64,000 nucleotides of DNA from the IMG/VR virus record IMGVR_UViG_3300021962_000076, positions 1-64,000 of that record. One strand, given 5' to 3'. Within the stretch, counting starts at the first letter, position 1. Every line of letters starts with the position of its first letter. The notes under the pieces are model-generated. The model was not told the DNA's origin. It saw only the letters and a program-made list of their open reading frames with translations, and searched no databases. Positions 52,194 to 60,733 of this stretch are shown in pieces. This DNA comes from a virus. Position numbers and translations under genes: made by a program.

Positions 52194-54128
52194 ATGGAAT
52201 TAATTGGACTTTTATCTAAAGTTGTTAAAGAAAATATAACAACTAAAAAAATATTATTAGAATATCCTGAATCTACTATTAAAAAACTTGTAGATAAGTT
52301 TATCGAACAAACTAATGATACTGAGGAAGAGATTAGGAAAACTATTGCGGATTTTGAAAGATTTAAAGCAGCATTTAATAATGAGGATAAGGATATTTTT
52401 AGACATACATATGATAAAGTTAAAGAATTAGTTAAAGATAAAAGTGAAAAACAAAAAAGTAAGAAGAATCTAGAAGATTTAGTACAAGACTATATCACAA
52501 AATATAAAGGAGCGGATTTACAGTTAGTAAAACTTAATATTAAAAAATTCTTTGAACTTAAAACACATTTAAAAAACGTAAAAGAATTTAAAAAAGAAGT
52601 TACAAGTTATAACCCATCAGAGTTAAATTCATTAGTTAATAAATACTTTACAAAATTTAACGAAGATGGATTAAATCCTTTTGTTGTTGCGATGTTTGAA
52701 AAATTCAAGAAAGAAAATCCAGATGACGACCCACTAACAATTATATTACCTAGGGTTAAAAGATTTATTAACCATTTTGAATTAATACCACTTAACGCCA
52801 AATTAAGTGCTTTTATGACATTTGATGAGTTTGAACATATAGTTGATGGGTACACACCAATGGAAGAAAGTGAATATGATGTGCCTGAAATTGATACAAG
52901 CGATGTTGATATTGCGTATGAAGATGATAACGTATTAATTTTTGCACCAGATCAAAAACATAAGTGTATTAACATTAGAAAAAAACACGCACCAGATAGA
53001 AGATGGTGTACATCATGGGAGGGTTCATCAAACTATTATTACAATTACAGACTTAATCAAAATTTAACACTATATTACATTATAAATAAAACTTTACCAT
53101 CATCTGATTTAAATTATGCATCCGTAATATTAGTTGATAGATATGGTGATATGAGACTAGCCGATGGTTCTAACTCTGGAAGATTTGCAGGATCAACAGT
53201 TATTCCATGGAGTGAGATACTTTCTAAAATTCCGGTATTAAAAGGTAAAGAAGGTTATCTAAAAGCAAAACCATTTAGCGATAGTGACCAGGAAAAAATG
53301 CAAAGATACAAAAGCTATAATCTAAAAACCACAGACCCAATCCAAGAACTTGGAGGGGAAGAGGAAGTTGAATTATGGATTGAATTGCGAGGACCTGATT
53401 TTAGACATATTAACAATGGTGGTGAAATTTTTGGTAATTTACCAGAAGAAATGCAAAAGAAATATATTGGATTAGGAAATGAGTTATCTGCTGAGATGGT
53501 TAGAGCTTTAACACCAAGCGCAAGAACATATTATATATCTAAAAGGAAAGAAAAAATATTACAAAAGTCATTAAGTGAATTAAATGAAAATGATATGGAA
53601 GTAATCATGAGTAGAGAGATGAGACCATATTATAAAAGTTTGAAAACTAAGTTTGAAAAAGACATCTCACAATCATTCAAACCGGACTTTGTACAAATAG
53701 CATATCCTAATGACCCAAATGCTAAATTTGCAAGAATGTTTGGATTAGACTTACTATTTGATTTATTACCAGAAGATGTTGAATTTCTACAGATAGAGAA
53801 TAAATCAAAAGATGATATAATTTTAACTATACCACCAACAATTGGTAAATTCACACAAATGGGGACACTTGTTTGTGAAAATATAATCAAAGAATTACCA
53901 AGTGAGGTTGGAAACTGTACTAGTTTAGCATTTTTAAATTTGACAAATAACAAGCAATTAACTACTCTTCCAGAGTCGATAGTAAAGTTAACTTGTCTTG
54001 ACTTTTTATCAGTTATGGGTTCTAGTATTGATATTGAAAAACTACCAAAAGAAATATTTAAATACTTTGATCCATCTGATGTGTTTTGGGATATAAATTT
54101 CCCATCTGAGATGAGAGGAAATTGTTAA
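52194..54128 (+). CDS. Leucine-rich-repeat protein with RRWCTSW domain
   Basis: 644 residues. Residues 1-215 are helical. Residues about 240-355 form a distinct domain: VLIFAPDQKHKCINI, RRWCTSW, NYYYNYRLNQNLTLYYIINK and YASVILVDRYGDMRLADG. This W-C-T ... LYYI pattern recurs in large phage proteins, as I remember, without known function. The C-terminal 110 residues are degenerate LRRs (IKELPSEVGNCTSLAFLNLT, then LTTLPESIVKLTCLDFLSVM). LRRs mediate protein binding; host-target interaction or a virion role are both open. Last residue is Cys. Confidence 0.65.
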   Translation: MELIGLLSKVVKENITTKKILLEYPESTIKKLVDKFIEQTNDTEEEIRKTIADFERFKAAFNNEDKDIFRHTYDKVKELVKDKSEKQKSKKNLEDLVQDYITKYKGADLQLVKLNIKKFFELKTHLKNVKEFKKEVTSYNPSELNSLVNKYFTKFNEDGLNPFVVAMFEKFKKENPDDDPLTIILPRVKRFINHFELIPLNAKLSAFMTFDEFEHIVDGYTPMEESEYDVPEIDTSDVDIAYEDDNVLIFAPDQKHKCINIRKKHAPDRRWCTSWEGSSNYYYNYRLNQNLTLYYIINKTLPSSDLNYASVILVDRYGDMRLADGSNSGRFAGSTVIPWSEILSKIPVLKGKEGYLKAKPFSDSDQEKMQRYKSYNLKTTDPIQELGGEEEVELWIELRGPDFRHINNGGEIFGNLPEEMQKKYIGLGNELSAEMVRALTPSARTYYISKRKEKILQKSLSELNENDMEVIMSREMRPYYKSLKTKFEKDISQSFKPDFVQIAYPNDPNAKFARMFGLDLLFDLLPEDVEFLQIENKSKDDIILTIPPTIGKFTQMGTLVCENIIKELPSEVGNCTSLAFLNLTNNKQLTTLPESIVKLTCLDFLSVMGSSIDIEKLPKEIFKYFDPSDVFWDINFPSEMRGNC

Positions 54129-54147
54129 ATTAAAAAAAAATAAAATT

Positions 54148-54435
54148 ATGGGGGATTTAGAGGTTGATATTTATATGAGTAATCTAATTCATTTTTTTGA
54201 AAATAATGAAAATGATTTAATTACATTAATTGGTGAAATACAAAAAGAAAAATTTTATAATTACTTAAGGGATGAATGCGAAAATAATCTAAGGTTAGGT
54301 AAAGATGTTTCACTAACTAGAGAACAAATTATTGAAATAGTTTTAAAACTTAAATTAGGAGATATAAAATCCACAAAAACTAGCTTAAATAATATTATTA
54401 TGAAAACAAAGTTTGGTGATATTATTTTAAATTAA
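54148..54435 (+). CDS. Unknown small protein
   Basis: 95 residues, helical and acidic (MSNLIHFFENNENDLITLIG). 19 nt after the LRR gene and probably co-transcribed. A later ATG (MSNLIHFF) is also possible. Not recognised. Confidence 0.5.
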   Translation: MGDLEVDIYMSNLIHFFENNENDLITLIGEIQKEKFYNYLRDECENNLRLGKDVSLTREQIIEIVLKLKLGDIKSTKTSLNNIIMKTKFGDIILN

Positions 54436-54447
54436 TTTACATAAATG

Positions 54448-54478
54448 TTTGGTAATTAAAAAAAAATTACTATATTTG
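54448..54478 (+). promoter_or_regulatory. Bacteroidota-type promoter before DUF932 gene
   Basis: TTTG at 54448-54451, 19-nt spacer, TATATTTG at 54471-54478, 24 nt before the ATG at 54503. Spacer carries the same A-tract as at 28949. Confidence 0.75.
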
Positions 54479-54502
54479 TAATGTAAATAAAATTTAAAAG
54501 AT

Positions 54503-55258
54503 ATGATTTATACACCAGAATTAATTAAAGAATTAGCACCATCAGTTTTTTCTACAACACCATCACAAAAGATGACAAACAAATATACCTTTGTTCCAAC
54601 GGACCAGGTATTGGAATTTTTTAATCGAGAAGGATGGGAGGTATCGTCCGTTAAACAAACAGGAAAAGGATTTCATTCTTTACACGAAATTAAGTTTAGA
54701 AACAATGAACTACCTAAAGTTGGTGACACATTAGTTGAGGCTATAGTTAGAAACTCACACAATGGTGCAACAGCATTTTCTATGTCAGCAGGACTACATA
54801 GGCTAGTTTGTTCTAATGGTCTAACAGTACCAACAGCGGTAGCAGAAAAGTTCTCAATGAGACACAACCACTTCCAGCTTGACGATGTTAAGGAATTAGC
54901 CGAAAAGTTCTCAAAGAAATTACCAATGATTCAGAATTCAGTTGGTAGAATGATGGCTCGTGAAATGTCAGACGATGATAAGATTGACTTTATTCGTAAA
55001 TCAGCTAAGATTAGATTTAACTTGGAAAAGACATTTAACGATCTTGAAATCTTAGACTTACTAACACCAAATAGAGTTGAGGATGAAGGAAATGACTTGT
55101 GGAGTGTTTTTAATGTAGTACAAGAGAAGTTTATTCGTGGTGGAGCAAAAGTCTCAAATAATCGAGGAAAATCCACAAAGATGAGAAAAGTTGATAGTAT
55201 TTTAACACAGAATAAAATTAACACACAACTCTGGGAGTTGGCAGAAACAATGGTTTAA
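54503..55258 (+). CDS. DUF932 family protein
   Basis: 251 residues. EAIVRNSHNGATAFSMSAGL followed by HRLVCSNGLTVPTAV and a conserved His-containing helix matches DUF932, a family common in phages and plasmids with no firm function. It has its own host-type promoter, so early expression is likely. The next gene starts 1 nt after the stop. Confidence 0.78.
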   Translation: MIYTPELIKELAPSVFSTTPSQKMTNKYTFVPTDQVLEFFNREGWEVSSVKQTGKGFHSLHEIKFRNNELPKVGDTLVEAIVRNSHNGATAFSMSAGLHRLVCSNGLTVPTAVAEKFSMRHNHFQLDDVKELAEKFSKKLPMIQNSVGRMMAREMSDDDKIDFIRKSAKIRFNLEKTFNDLEILDLLTPNRVEDEGNDLWSVFNVVQEKFIRGGAKVSNNRGKSTKMRKVDSILTQNKINTQLWELAETMV

Positions 55259-55259
55259 T

Positions 55260-55607
55260 ATGGATGAGGTAACCCTTTTTAGAATTGAAGAAAAATTTCT
55301 TAAATCTCTTTTTGAAACAAAAGGGGTTACCTACTCCAAAAACAAATTGATGACAACAATAAATCTAACACCTGAAATACTTTTAGAAAAAGATTATATT
55401 TTAGAGTATTGTGATATTGCAACATACCAGGAAGGATTTTCATATTTAGAAGCAATTTTTAGGAATAAATCTGATTTTTATATATATTTATCAAAAAGAA
55501 ATACAGAAAGTATTAATTATGATATTAAAATTTACTTTGAACCAAAAGATTTTACTGAGGTTAAGTTTTTTATAAAAAAATTATTAAAATTAAATCAATG
55601 GAAATAA
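55260..55607 (+). CDS. Unknown protein
   Basis: 115 residues, alpha/beta (LTPEILLEKDYILEYCDIAT). One nt after the DUF932 stop and overlapping the thioredoxin gene by 10 nt. Not recognised. Confidence 0.55.
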   Translation: MDEVTLFRIEEKFLKSLFETKGVTYSKNKLMTTINLTPEILLEKDYILEYCDIATYQEGFSYLEAIFRNKSDFYIYLSKRNTESINYDIKIYFEPKDFTEVKFFIKKLLKLNQWK

Positions 55608-55912
55608 ATAGTACAGAGCTACAACAACAAATTAATAGTGGTGAAAAAATTATAGTTGAATTTTGGGCACCATGGTGTGGTCCATGTCGTATGATGAAAC
55701 CAGGATTTGAGAAAGTCGCTAGAGAAAACACCTCTAATGTTAAGATGTATACAATGAACATAGACGAGAATAGAGAGGCCGCGGTAGGCCTAGGGATTAG
55801 AAGTATACCAACAATAAAGATTTTTAATTCTGGTGAAACTATAGAGACAAAAGTTGGTGTGTTATCTGAACAACAAATAAATGGAATGTTAAAAGAATTG
55901 ATTAATGGATAA
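55598..55912 (+). CDS. Thioredoxin
   Basis: 104 residues. EFWAPWCGPCRMMKP has the WCGPC active site (C27, C30), and IRSIPTIKIF the cis-Pro loop. Full-length single domain. It probably reduces the C-terminal cysteine pair of the ribonucleotide reductase at 3-593. Overlaps both neighbours (10 and 8 nt), with the glutaredoxin-like gene next. Confidence 0.9.
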   Translation: MEINSTELQQQINSGEKIIVEFWAPWCGPCRMMKPGFEKVARENTSNVKMYTMNIDENREAAVGLGIRSIPTIKIFNSGETIETKVGVLSEQQINGMLKELING

Positions 55913-56192
55913 GGTTGCTGTTTTATTCACAATGGATGGTTGTCCTTTTTGTGTTGATTTAAAAAATATGTTAAATGAGGCTGGTATTGAGTACTATGAT
56001 AGAGATATTCATAAATATGAAGATGAATACAACCTTTTTGTTGAAATAACTGAAAATGAATATGTTCCGGCCTTTATGTTGATTGAAGCCCCAGAGACAG
56101 AAGCCCCAATCACAAATTTATTTGCACCAGATCGAGACTTCCAGGATATAAATGAAGGGTTTGATATTATAAAATCATTCTTAGTTGATTAA
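55905..56192 (+). CDS. Glutaredoxin-like protein
   Basis: 95 residues. LFTMDGCPFCVDLKNML has a CPFC site (C13, C16); EYVPAFML provides the cis-Pro; YYDRDIHKYEDE is the typical second strand. It may serve the reductase or protect against oxidative stress. Overlaps thioredoxin by 8 nt and is followed by a strong bidirectional terminator. Confidence 0.82.
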   Translation: MDKVAVLFTMDGCPFCVDLKNMLNEAGIEYYDRDIHKYEDEYNLFVEITENEYVPAFMLIEAPETEAPITNLFAPDRDFQDINEGFDIIKSFLVD

Positions 56193-56194
56193 CA

Positions 56195-56220
56195 AAAAAC
56201 CCCCTTAATTGGGGGTTTTT
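56195..56220. terminator. Bidirectional intrinsic terminator
   Basis: AAAAACCCCC (56195-56204) and GGGGGTTTTT (56211-56220) around TTAATT. A and T runs on both sides let it serve the glutaredoxin unit and the convergent minus-strand unit. Confidence 0.92.
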
Positions 56221-56223
56221 AAT

Positions 56224-56919
56224 TTAAACTAGTACTACGTGTTCTAACATATCTTGTTTTAGATATGGTTTTTCTCTATCAGGTGATAATATATCTTGTA
56301 ATAAGTCATATTCATCAAGTCTACTATTAAACTCTTCTAAATCAAAGGAAAACACATCAAGAATTAATGATTTAATTTTATGTTTATTAATTTTTGAATT
56401 GGATACAATTTTAATTTTTAAATCACCATCCTCATCTTCATTTTTTGTAAAGAAAAAATCTAAAGATTTAACACCAAGTAGACTATACATATGATTAAAA
56501 ATATAGTGTGAGTAATAAACCATAGACCTACCACAATTTAAACTATAACCATATGGAAATTCAGATGATGTAGATAACTCAAAAACCGGTTCATCTTCCT
56601 CAATAAAGACATCCTTATTTACATTTACCCAACCTTTCTCAATATTATTTAATTCAACCTCGTATTTTATTAAATCTATTGTATTTATACGATCAATACC
56701 AACATCTTTTAATTCTTTATCAAACCAATTAGTAAAATCTGTTTTTATTTTTTCTAGGTCTAGTAAAGTATTTGATGTTGTAAGACCATGAATAACCATA
56801 AATGATTCACAATCTGTAACCTGGATAATTGAGTTTTCTTTTTTATCTATTCTTGAAAGAATAAAATCGGCAAATAAATTAACAATGCCTCTTCTTGAAT
56901 TTTTATTAATTTTTCTCAT
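56224..56919 (-). CDS. Unknown protein (minus strand)
   Basis: 231 residues. N-terminal FADFILSRIDKKENSIIQVT, then CESFMVIHGLTTSNTLLDLE. This faintly recalls the first domain of S-adenosylmethionine synthetases, but the catalytic motifs are not evident, so no assignment. A TATTCATT variant lies 15 nt upstream (56935-56942). Confidence 0.55.
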   Translation of the reverse strand: MRKINKNSRRGIVNLFADFILSRIDKKENSIIQVTDCESFMVIHGLTTSNTLLDLEKIKTDFTNWFDKELKDVGIDRINTIDLIKYEVELNNIEKGWVNVNKDVFIEEDEPVFELSTSSEFPYGYSLNCGRSMVYYSHYIFNHMYSLLGVKSLDFFFTKNEDEDGDLKIKIVSNSKINKHKIKSLILDVFSFDLEEFNSRLDEYDLLQDILSPDREKPYLKQDMLEHVVLV

Positions 56920-56968
56920 ATTCTATTTTTTTATAATGAATATGATTTTTATTTCAATAACTAAATAG

Positions 56969-57976
56969 TTATTCTACGTAATCAAAAAATCGCTCATTGA
57001 TTTCTTGATTAACTTTTCTAAAATCTGGATATCCTAATTTTCTAAACTTAAACTCATCTATAATACCAAACCTTTGTAAACTATTTATAAAATAAAGGTA
57101 ATCGGTATAATCTGTGATACTTTCATCTGTTGACGTATCAAAAAACATTTTTAATGTGGTACCAAAAAGTTTAATTTTTATTTTAGCCATATCACCTTCC
57201 CATCTAATATTAGGATCAAAGTATTCACTAATAGAATCTAAAACAATATCTGTCATTTCTTCATTCCAAGCCTCATTATATGAAAGTGAATATAAGTTTT
57301 CTAAGTCCCTTTGCAATTCACCAAAATAATTCATCATAATAACCTCATTAAAAAGGTCATCTTCATTATTCATAATAGCATTTATATTTTCGTGAAAACT
57401 AAAAACACCATCTTCATTTACATAATCAAGTAAAGCACTCCAAAAACCATCAGAATCTATTATATCACTCTCTGATAATGTAATACCTTTAGTTTTTTCT
57501 AAAATAACTTTAGTTAGATATTTTTTATTTTCATTATTTAATACACTAATAACATCATCATATAAATCATTAGTTTCAACATAAAAAGGTTCATACCAGT
57601 CCTGACCAAATAAATCTGAAATAAAATCCATATTAGGACCAATAAATAAATCACGAATATCAGATAGGTATTTTAAATTTAGGTAGTAGTCATCACCTTC
57701 TTTTGTAATGTAATTACTAGCATACTGACTAAAATAGCGAACAAAGAAATCAGGACCAAACTCTTTTAAATATAAATTACATATTTTACCAAAATCCCAA
57801 AGTTCAGCCTCCTCCATTCCATAATATATTTTATATAAATTAACATCTTTTAGTCTATTTTTTTTATAGACATACCCAAATATAAAATTTTTCATACCAC
57901 CAAAAATAGTATGTAACTTTTCTAAAACATCCGGGTCATTAGTGTTAATCCCATGTATAAAATAATCAATATTCAT
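56969..57976 (-). CDS. Unknown acidic protein, paralogue of 57976-59091
   Basis: 335 residues, rich in Asp, Tyr and Phe. Shared landmarks with the next upstream gene: NDLYDDVISVLNNENKKYLT with DDVYRDVIDELNSANEARLA, and the end YPDFRKVNQEINERFFDYVE with YPDYRLVDKYINDYFGDYI. One-base overlap with the upstream gene, so one transcript. Family and function unknown. Confidence 0.6.
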   Translation of the reverse strand: MNIDYFIHGINTNDPDVLEKLHTIFGGMKNFIFGYVYKKNRLKDVNLYKIYYGMEEAELWDFGKICNLYLKEFGPDFFVRYFSQYASNYITKEGDDYYLNLKYLSDIRDLFIGPNMDFISDLFGQDWYEPFYVETNDLYDDVISVLNNENKKYLTKVILEKTKGITLSESDIIDSDGFWSALLDYVNEDGVFSFHENINAIMNNEDDLFNEVIMMNYFGELQRDLENLYSLSYNEAWNEEMTDIVLDSISEYFDPNIRWEGDMAKIKIKLFGTTLKMFFDTSTDESITDYTDYLYFINSLQRFGIIDEFKFRKLGYPDFRKVNQEINERFFDYVE

Positions 57977-59091
57977 TATATATAATCACCAAAATAATCA
58001 TTTATGTATTTGTCAACTAATCGATAGTCAGGATAATCAGGTATTCTAAAACTAATTTCATCAAGTACACCATCGTAAAACAAGAATCCCATCATTTCAG
58101 TATAAGAGCCTTGATATTCTAAAGTATTATAACGTATATTCTCTTCTAGATATGATTTTACATTAGAATAAAAATCACGTATTTTAATTTTTGGATAATA
58201 TCTAACCTTACCACTTGTTTGTTTAATTTCTTCCCAATCAAACTTACCAACAAAATATTCCTGTAAACCATCCATTACAAGTTCGTAACACTCACTCTCA
58301 TAAGCATTATTATATGCATTATTATGAATAGAATGTAATTCAGATTTCAAATCATCTAAATCACCATTAAGAAGTTCGTCCATAGCTGATTCATCACCAA
58401 TTAAATTCATAACATTACTATTTGTTATTTGAAAGGTATTTTTAGTTCCTTGTTCTTCTGAAAATTCATGAAATAAATCATCGTTATAGTCATCTAAATT
58501 TAAATCTCTATTACCAATTTCATTAAGAATATATTTTGCAAGTCTAGCTTCATTAGCACTATTTAATTCATCAATAACATCTCTATAAACATCATCTGTT
58601 GTGTCCCACCACCGTTCAAAGAAGTCGTCTTCAGCTAAGACAGCCTTTGCTAAATCCCTAGGACTTGTTTCCCTACTATAACTCTCAAAAAAAAATGATA
58701 AATCATCTCTACCATTAAGACTAAGATAATAACCGTCTTTTTCTACAATAACATCACTATTTAAAATAGTACTAGCAATAAAATCTAAAGTATCACTTTC
58801 ATTATTATTTAAAGACCAAAGTAAAAATCTATTTTTTACCTCATCATCCTCTAAACTATTATAATCACTAACACCACTAATAAAACCATTATCACCTAGA
58901 AAATTTATAAGCTCAGGGTCCCTCTCCCATTCATCTGTTGGAATATAACCAATATCAACATCTTCCTGCAGGTTATATTTTGCAACAATTTTTAAGAAAT
59001 TACGTGTGGTGTTAAAGACCTGTAATATTTTTTCATATTCAGATTCCCTACCATCGTGAAATAACTCTAAAAATCTATCAAGTTTTGTCAT
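57976..59091 (-). CDS. Unknown acidic protein, paralogue of 56969-57976
   Basis: 371 residues. Contains RELHDGRE-type acidic helices, a central DDVYRDVIDELN helix and a C-terminal YPKIKIRDFYSNVKSYL plus YPDYRLVDKYINDYFGDYI. Element TATTTATA lies 4 nt before its ATG, right after a terminator. Duplication with its downstream neighbour is visible over most of the length. Confidence 0.6.
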   Translation of the reverse strand: MTKLDRFLELFHDGRESEYEKILQVFNTTRNFLKIVAKYNLQEDVDIGYIPTDEWERDPELINFLGDNGFISGVSDYNSLEDDEVKNRFLLWSLNNNESDTLDFIASTILNSDVIVEKDGYYLSLNGRDDLSFFFESYSRETSPRDLAKAVLAEDDFFERWWDTTDDVYRDVIDELNSANEARLAKYILNEIGNRDLNLDDYNDDLFHEFSEEQGTKNTFQITNSNVMNLIGDESAMDELLNGDLDDLKSELHSIHNNAYNNAYESECYELVMDGLQEYFVGKFDWEEIKQTSGKVRYYPKIKIRDFYSNVKSYLEENIRYNTLEYQGSYTEMMGFLFYDGVLDEISFRIPDYPDYRLVDKYINDYFGDYI

Positions 59092-59095
59092 ATTC

Positions 59096-59103
59096 TATAA
59101 ATA
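59096..59103 (-). promoter_or_regulatory. TATTTATA element for 59091 gene
   Basis: Reads TATTTATA on the minus strand, 4 nt before the ATG, directly after the T tract of the minus-strand terminator. Confidence 0.45.
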
Positions 59104-59104
59104 C

Positions 59105-59130
59105 AAAAAGGTGGGAAAAAATAACCCACC
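59105..59130 (-). terminator. Minus-strand intrinsic terminator
   Basis: GGTGGG and CCCACC (59110-59115, 59125-59130) with a 9-nt loop; on the minus strand TTTTT follows. Ends the MGCGC gene. Confidence 0.75.
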
Positions 59131-59157
59131 TATATGTATTCTTTAGTTAAATGAAAT

Positions 59158-59307
59158 TTATTTACTATAATACTTTTGAATAATTTTTTTAACAGATTCC
59201 TGAACACTTTGTGTTTGAGTATTAGTACTACTAGTAGTATTTGAGGATTTAATTTGTTGTTGTGTAGTGTTATTATTGTTTCCCTTATTTTTGCAACCAC
59301 ATCCCAT
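59158..59307 (-). CDS. MGCGC small protein
   Basis: 49 residues: MGCGCKNKGN, a Thr/Ser/Gln-rich linker, and a C-terminal helix QESVKKIIQKYYSK. The frame has a TATTTATA element 29 nt upstream and a terminator downstream, i.e. a complete single-gene unit. A longer frame in another register over the same bases lacks these protein-like features. I recall similar MGCGC proteins in other Bacteroidota phages. The cysteines could bind metal, or be an acylation site. Confidence 0.65.
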   Translation of the reverse strand: MGCGCKNKGNNNNTTQQQIKSSNTTSSTNTQTQSVQESVKKIIQKYYSK

Positions 59308-59336
59308 AACAATTGTTTTTATTAAGTTTATTTAAT

Positions 59337-59344
59337 TATAAATA
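59337..59344 (-). promoter_or_regulatory. TATTTATA element for MGCGC gene
   Basis: Minus-strand TATTTATA, 29 nt before the ATG at 59307; the plus-strand element at 59377 serves the divergent gene. Confidence 0.45.
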
Positions 59345-59376
59345 TTATGATATATTCATATTTGTAAAGTTTAAGG

Positions 59377-59384
59377 TATTTATT
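59377..59384 (+). promoter_or_regulatory. TATTTATT element before 433-residue gene
   Basis: TATTTATT 5 nt before the ATG at 59390. Confidence 0.4.
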
Positions 59385-59389
59385 GTTGT

Positions 59390-60691
59390 ATGAAAACAAA
59401 ACTTTTAAATGTTTTATCAAGGATCATTAAAGAAGAAGTTGAAGATGTAAGAATTTCAGCTGAAGATTATATGAAACTCTTAAAAAGAGTAAATTATGCC
59501 GCTCAAGCAATTCCAAAACTACCACAGTTTAAAGGAAAACACCTTGTTGTTGTTGGTGATGTTACTCTTAGAGACAATGATAAAATAATAGATTTAGGAC
59601 CAATTACAATTGATGGTGATTTAGATGTCTCACGAACAAATATAAAATCATTAGACCACACAAAAGTAACAGGGTATAGCCGCTATTGGCAAACACCATA
59701 TGAAAAAGTTGTGTATAGTAGAAGACAAGCTGCCAAAATGGAGGAGCAAAAAGAAAAAAGAAGAGATGGTGAGTGGGATATGAATAGTAATTTAGATGAA
59801 GAAGGAATAAGAGCAAATTTAGTATTCCAATTTGCAGTTGATGAAGGTCATATTGAAGAATTAGATGATGAAGAAAAAGAAAGAGTCCAAGAGATAAAAA
59901 AAGAAATAAAAAGACTAGAAGAAGATGAAGATGAAATCCAGGAAACTCAAGATGAAATTGACGAATTAGAAGATGAATTAAGCGACCTTTTAAGTGGTAA
60001 ATTTGATGTATATTATTTATATCCTAGTGGTCGTTTTTATGCTATGGATGAATTTGAACTACTAGAAGATGGATCTAGATATGCAATTGGAACAGAAGAT
60101 GAAGCCGAAGAGTCAATGAGAGATTATTACCAAGAATGGGTTGATTACCCTGAAAATTATTTAGATAACAATTTCCTATCATATTATATCGATGAAGAAG
60201 CCGTTGTAGATGATGCAAGATATGCTATTGAAGACTGGGTTCGAGAATCACCAGAAGATTATGGTGTTGAAAGAATAGAATTATCATCATCCCAAGAAGA
60301 AGAAATAGAAAGATTAGAAAATCAAATTAGTGAATTAGAAGAAAAGTTAGAAGAGCTAGAAGACGAAGATGAAATCCAGGAAACTCAAGATGAAATTGAC
60401 CAACTTGAAAGTGAAATACAAGATATTAAAGATTTTCCAGAAGGTGATTATAGTGAAGATGATATAGAACAAGCAATAGAAGACTACCTAAACGACAACG
60501 TAAGATATGATCCAGCTGATTGGTTAAGAGAGATGGGAAGGGATATTACTGATTATATTGATAAAGATGATTTACTAGACGCATTAGTTCGTGATGGTGA
60601 TTACGGAGACACTCTAAATTCATATGATGGAACATATGAAAGTGTTAGATATGGTAATGATTATTACATTATTATGAGAATAGACGCATAA
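59390..60691 (+). CDS. Acidic coiled-coil virion-type protein with internal duplication
   Basis: 433 residues. Residues about 40-90 (HLVVVGDVTLRDNDKIIDLG and ITIDGDLDVSRTNIKSLD) look like a short beta-solenoid. The rest alternates acidic coiled coil and YPSGRFYAM / DWVRESPEDYG segments, a pattern I associate with unnamed structural proteins of large T4-related phages. EDEIQETQDEID occurs twice, at about 180-191 and 326-337. The end is YIIMRIDA. Function unknown. Confidence 0.6.
   Translation: MKTKLLNVLSRIIKEEVEDVRISAEDYMKLLKRVNYAAQAIPKLPQFKGKHLVVVGDVTLRDNDKIIDLGPITIDGDLDVSRTNIKSLDHTKVTGYSRYWQTPYEKVVYSRRQAAKMEEQKEKRRDGEWDMNSNLDEEGIRANLVFQFAVDEGHIEELDDEEKERVQEIKKEIKRLEEDEDEIQETQDEIDELEDELSDLLSGKFDVYYLYPSGRFYAMDEFELLEDGSRYAIGTEDEAEESMRDYYQEWVDYPENYLDNNFLSYYIDEEAVVDDARYAIEDWVRESPEDYGVERIELSSSQEEEIERLENQISELEEKLEELEDEDEIQETQDEIDQLESEIQDIKDFPEGDYSEDDIEQAIEDYLNDNVRYDPADWLREMGRDITDYIDKDDLLDALVRDGDYGDTLNSYDGTYESVRYGNDYYIIMRIDA
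59927..59962 (+). repeat. 36-nt intragenic repeat, copy 1
   Basis: Encodes EDEIQETQDEID; identical at the base level to 60365-60400. Confidence 0.8.
60365..60400 (+). repeat. 36-nt intragenic repeat, copy 2
   Basis: Identical to 59927-59962, including all third codon positions. Confidence 0.8.
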
Positions 60692-60733
60692 ATAATATTT
60701 ACAGATTATATTATATGGTTATTTTTAAATTAA

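Noticed and set aside
56224-56919. S-adenosylmethionine synthetase
   Set aside because: Only a faint resemblance in the N-terminal part; ATP and Met binding motifs are not seen.
59357-59364. CATATTTG as a host-type promoter for the 59390 gene
   Set aside because: One mismatch in the -7 box and no TTTG box at the right distance.
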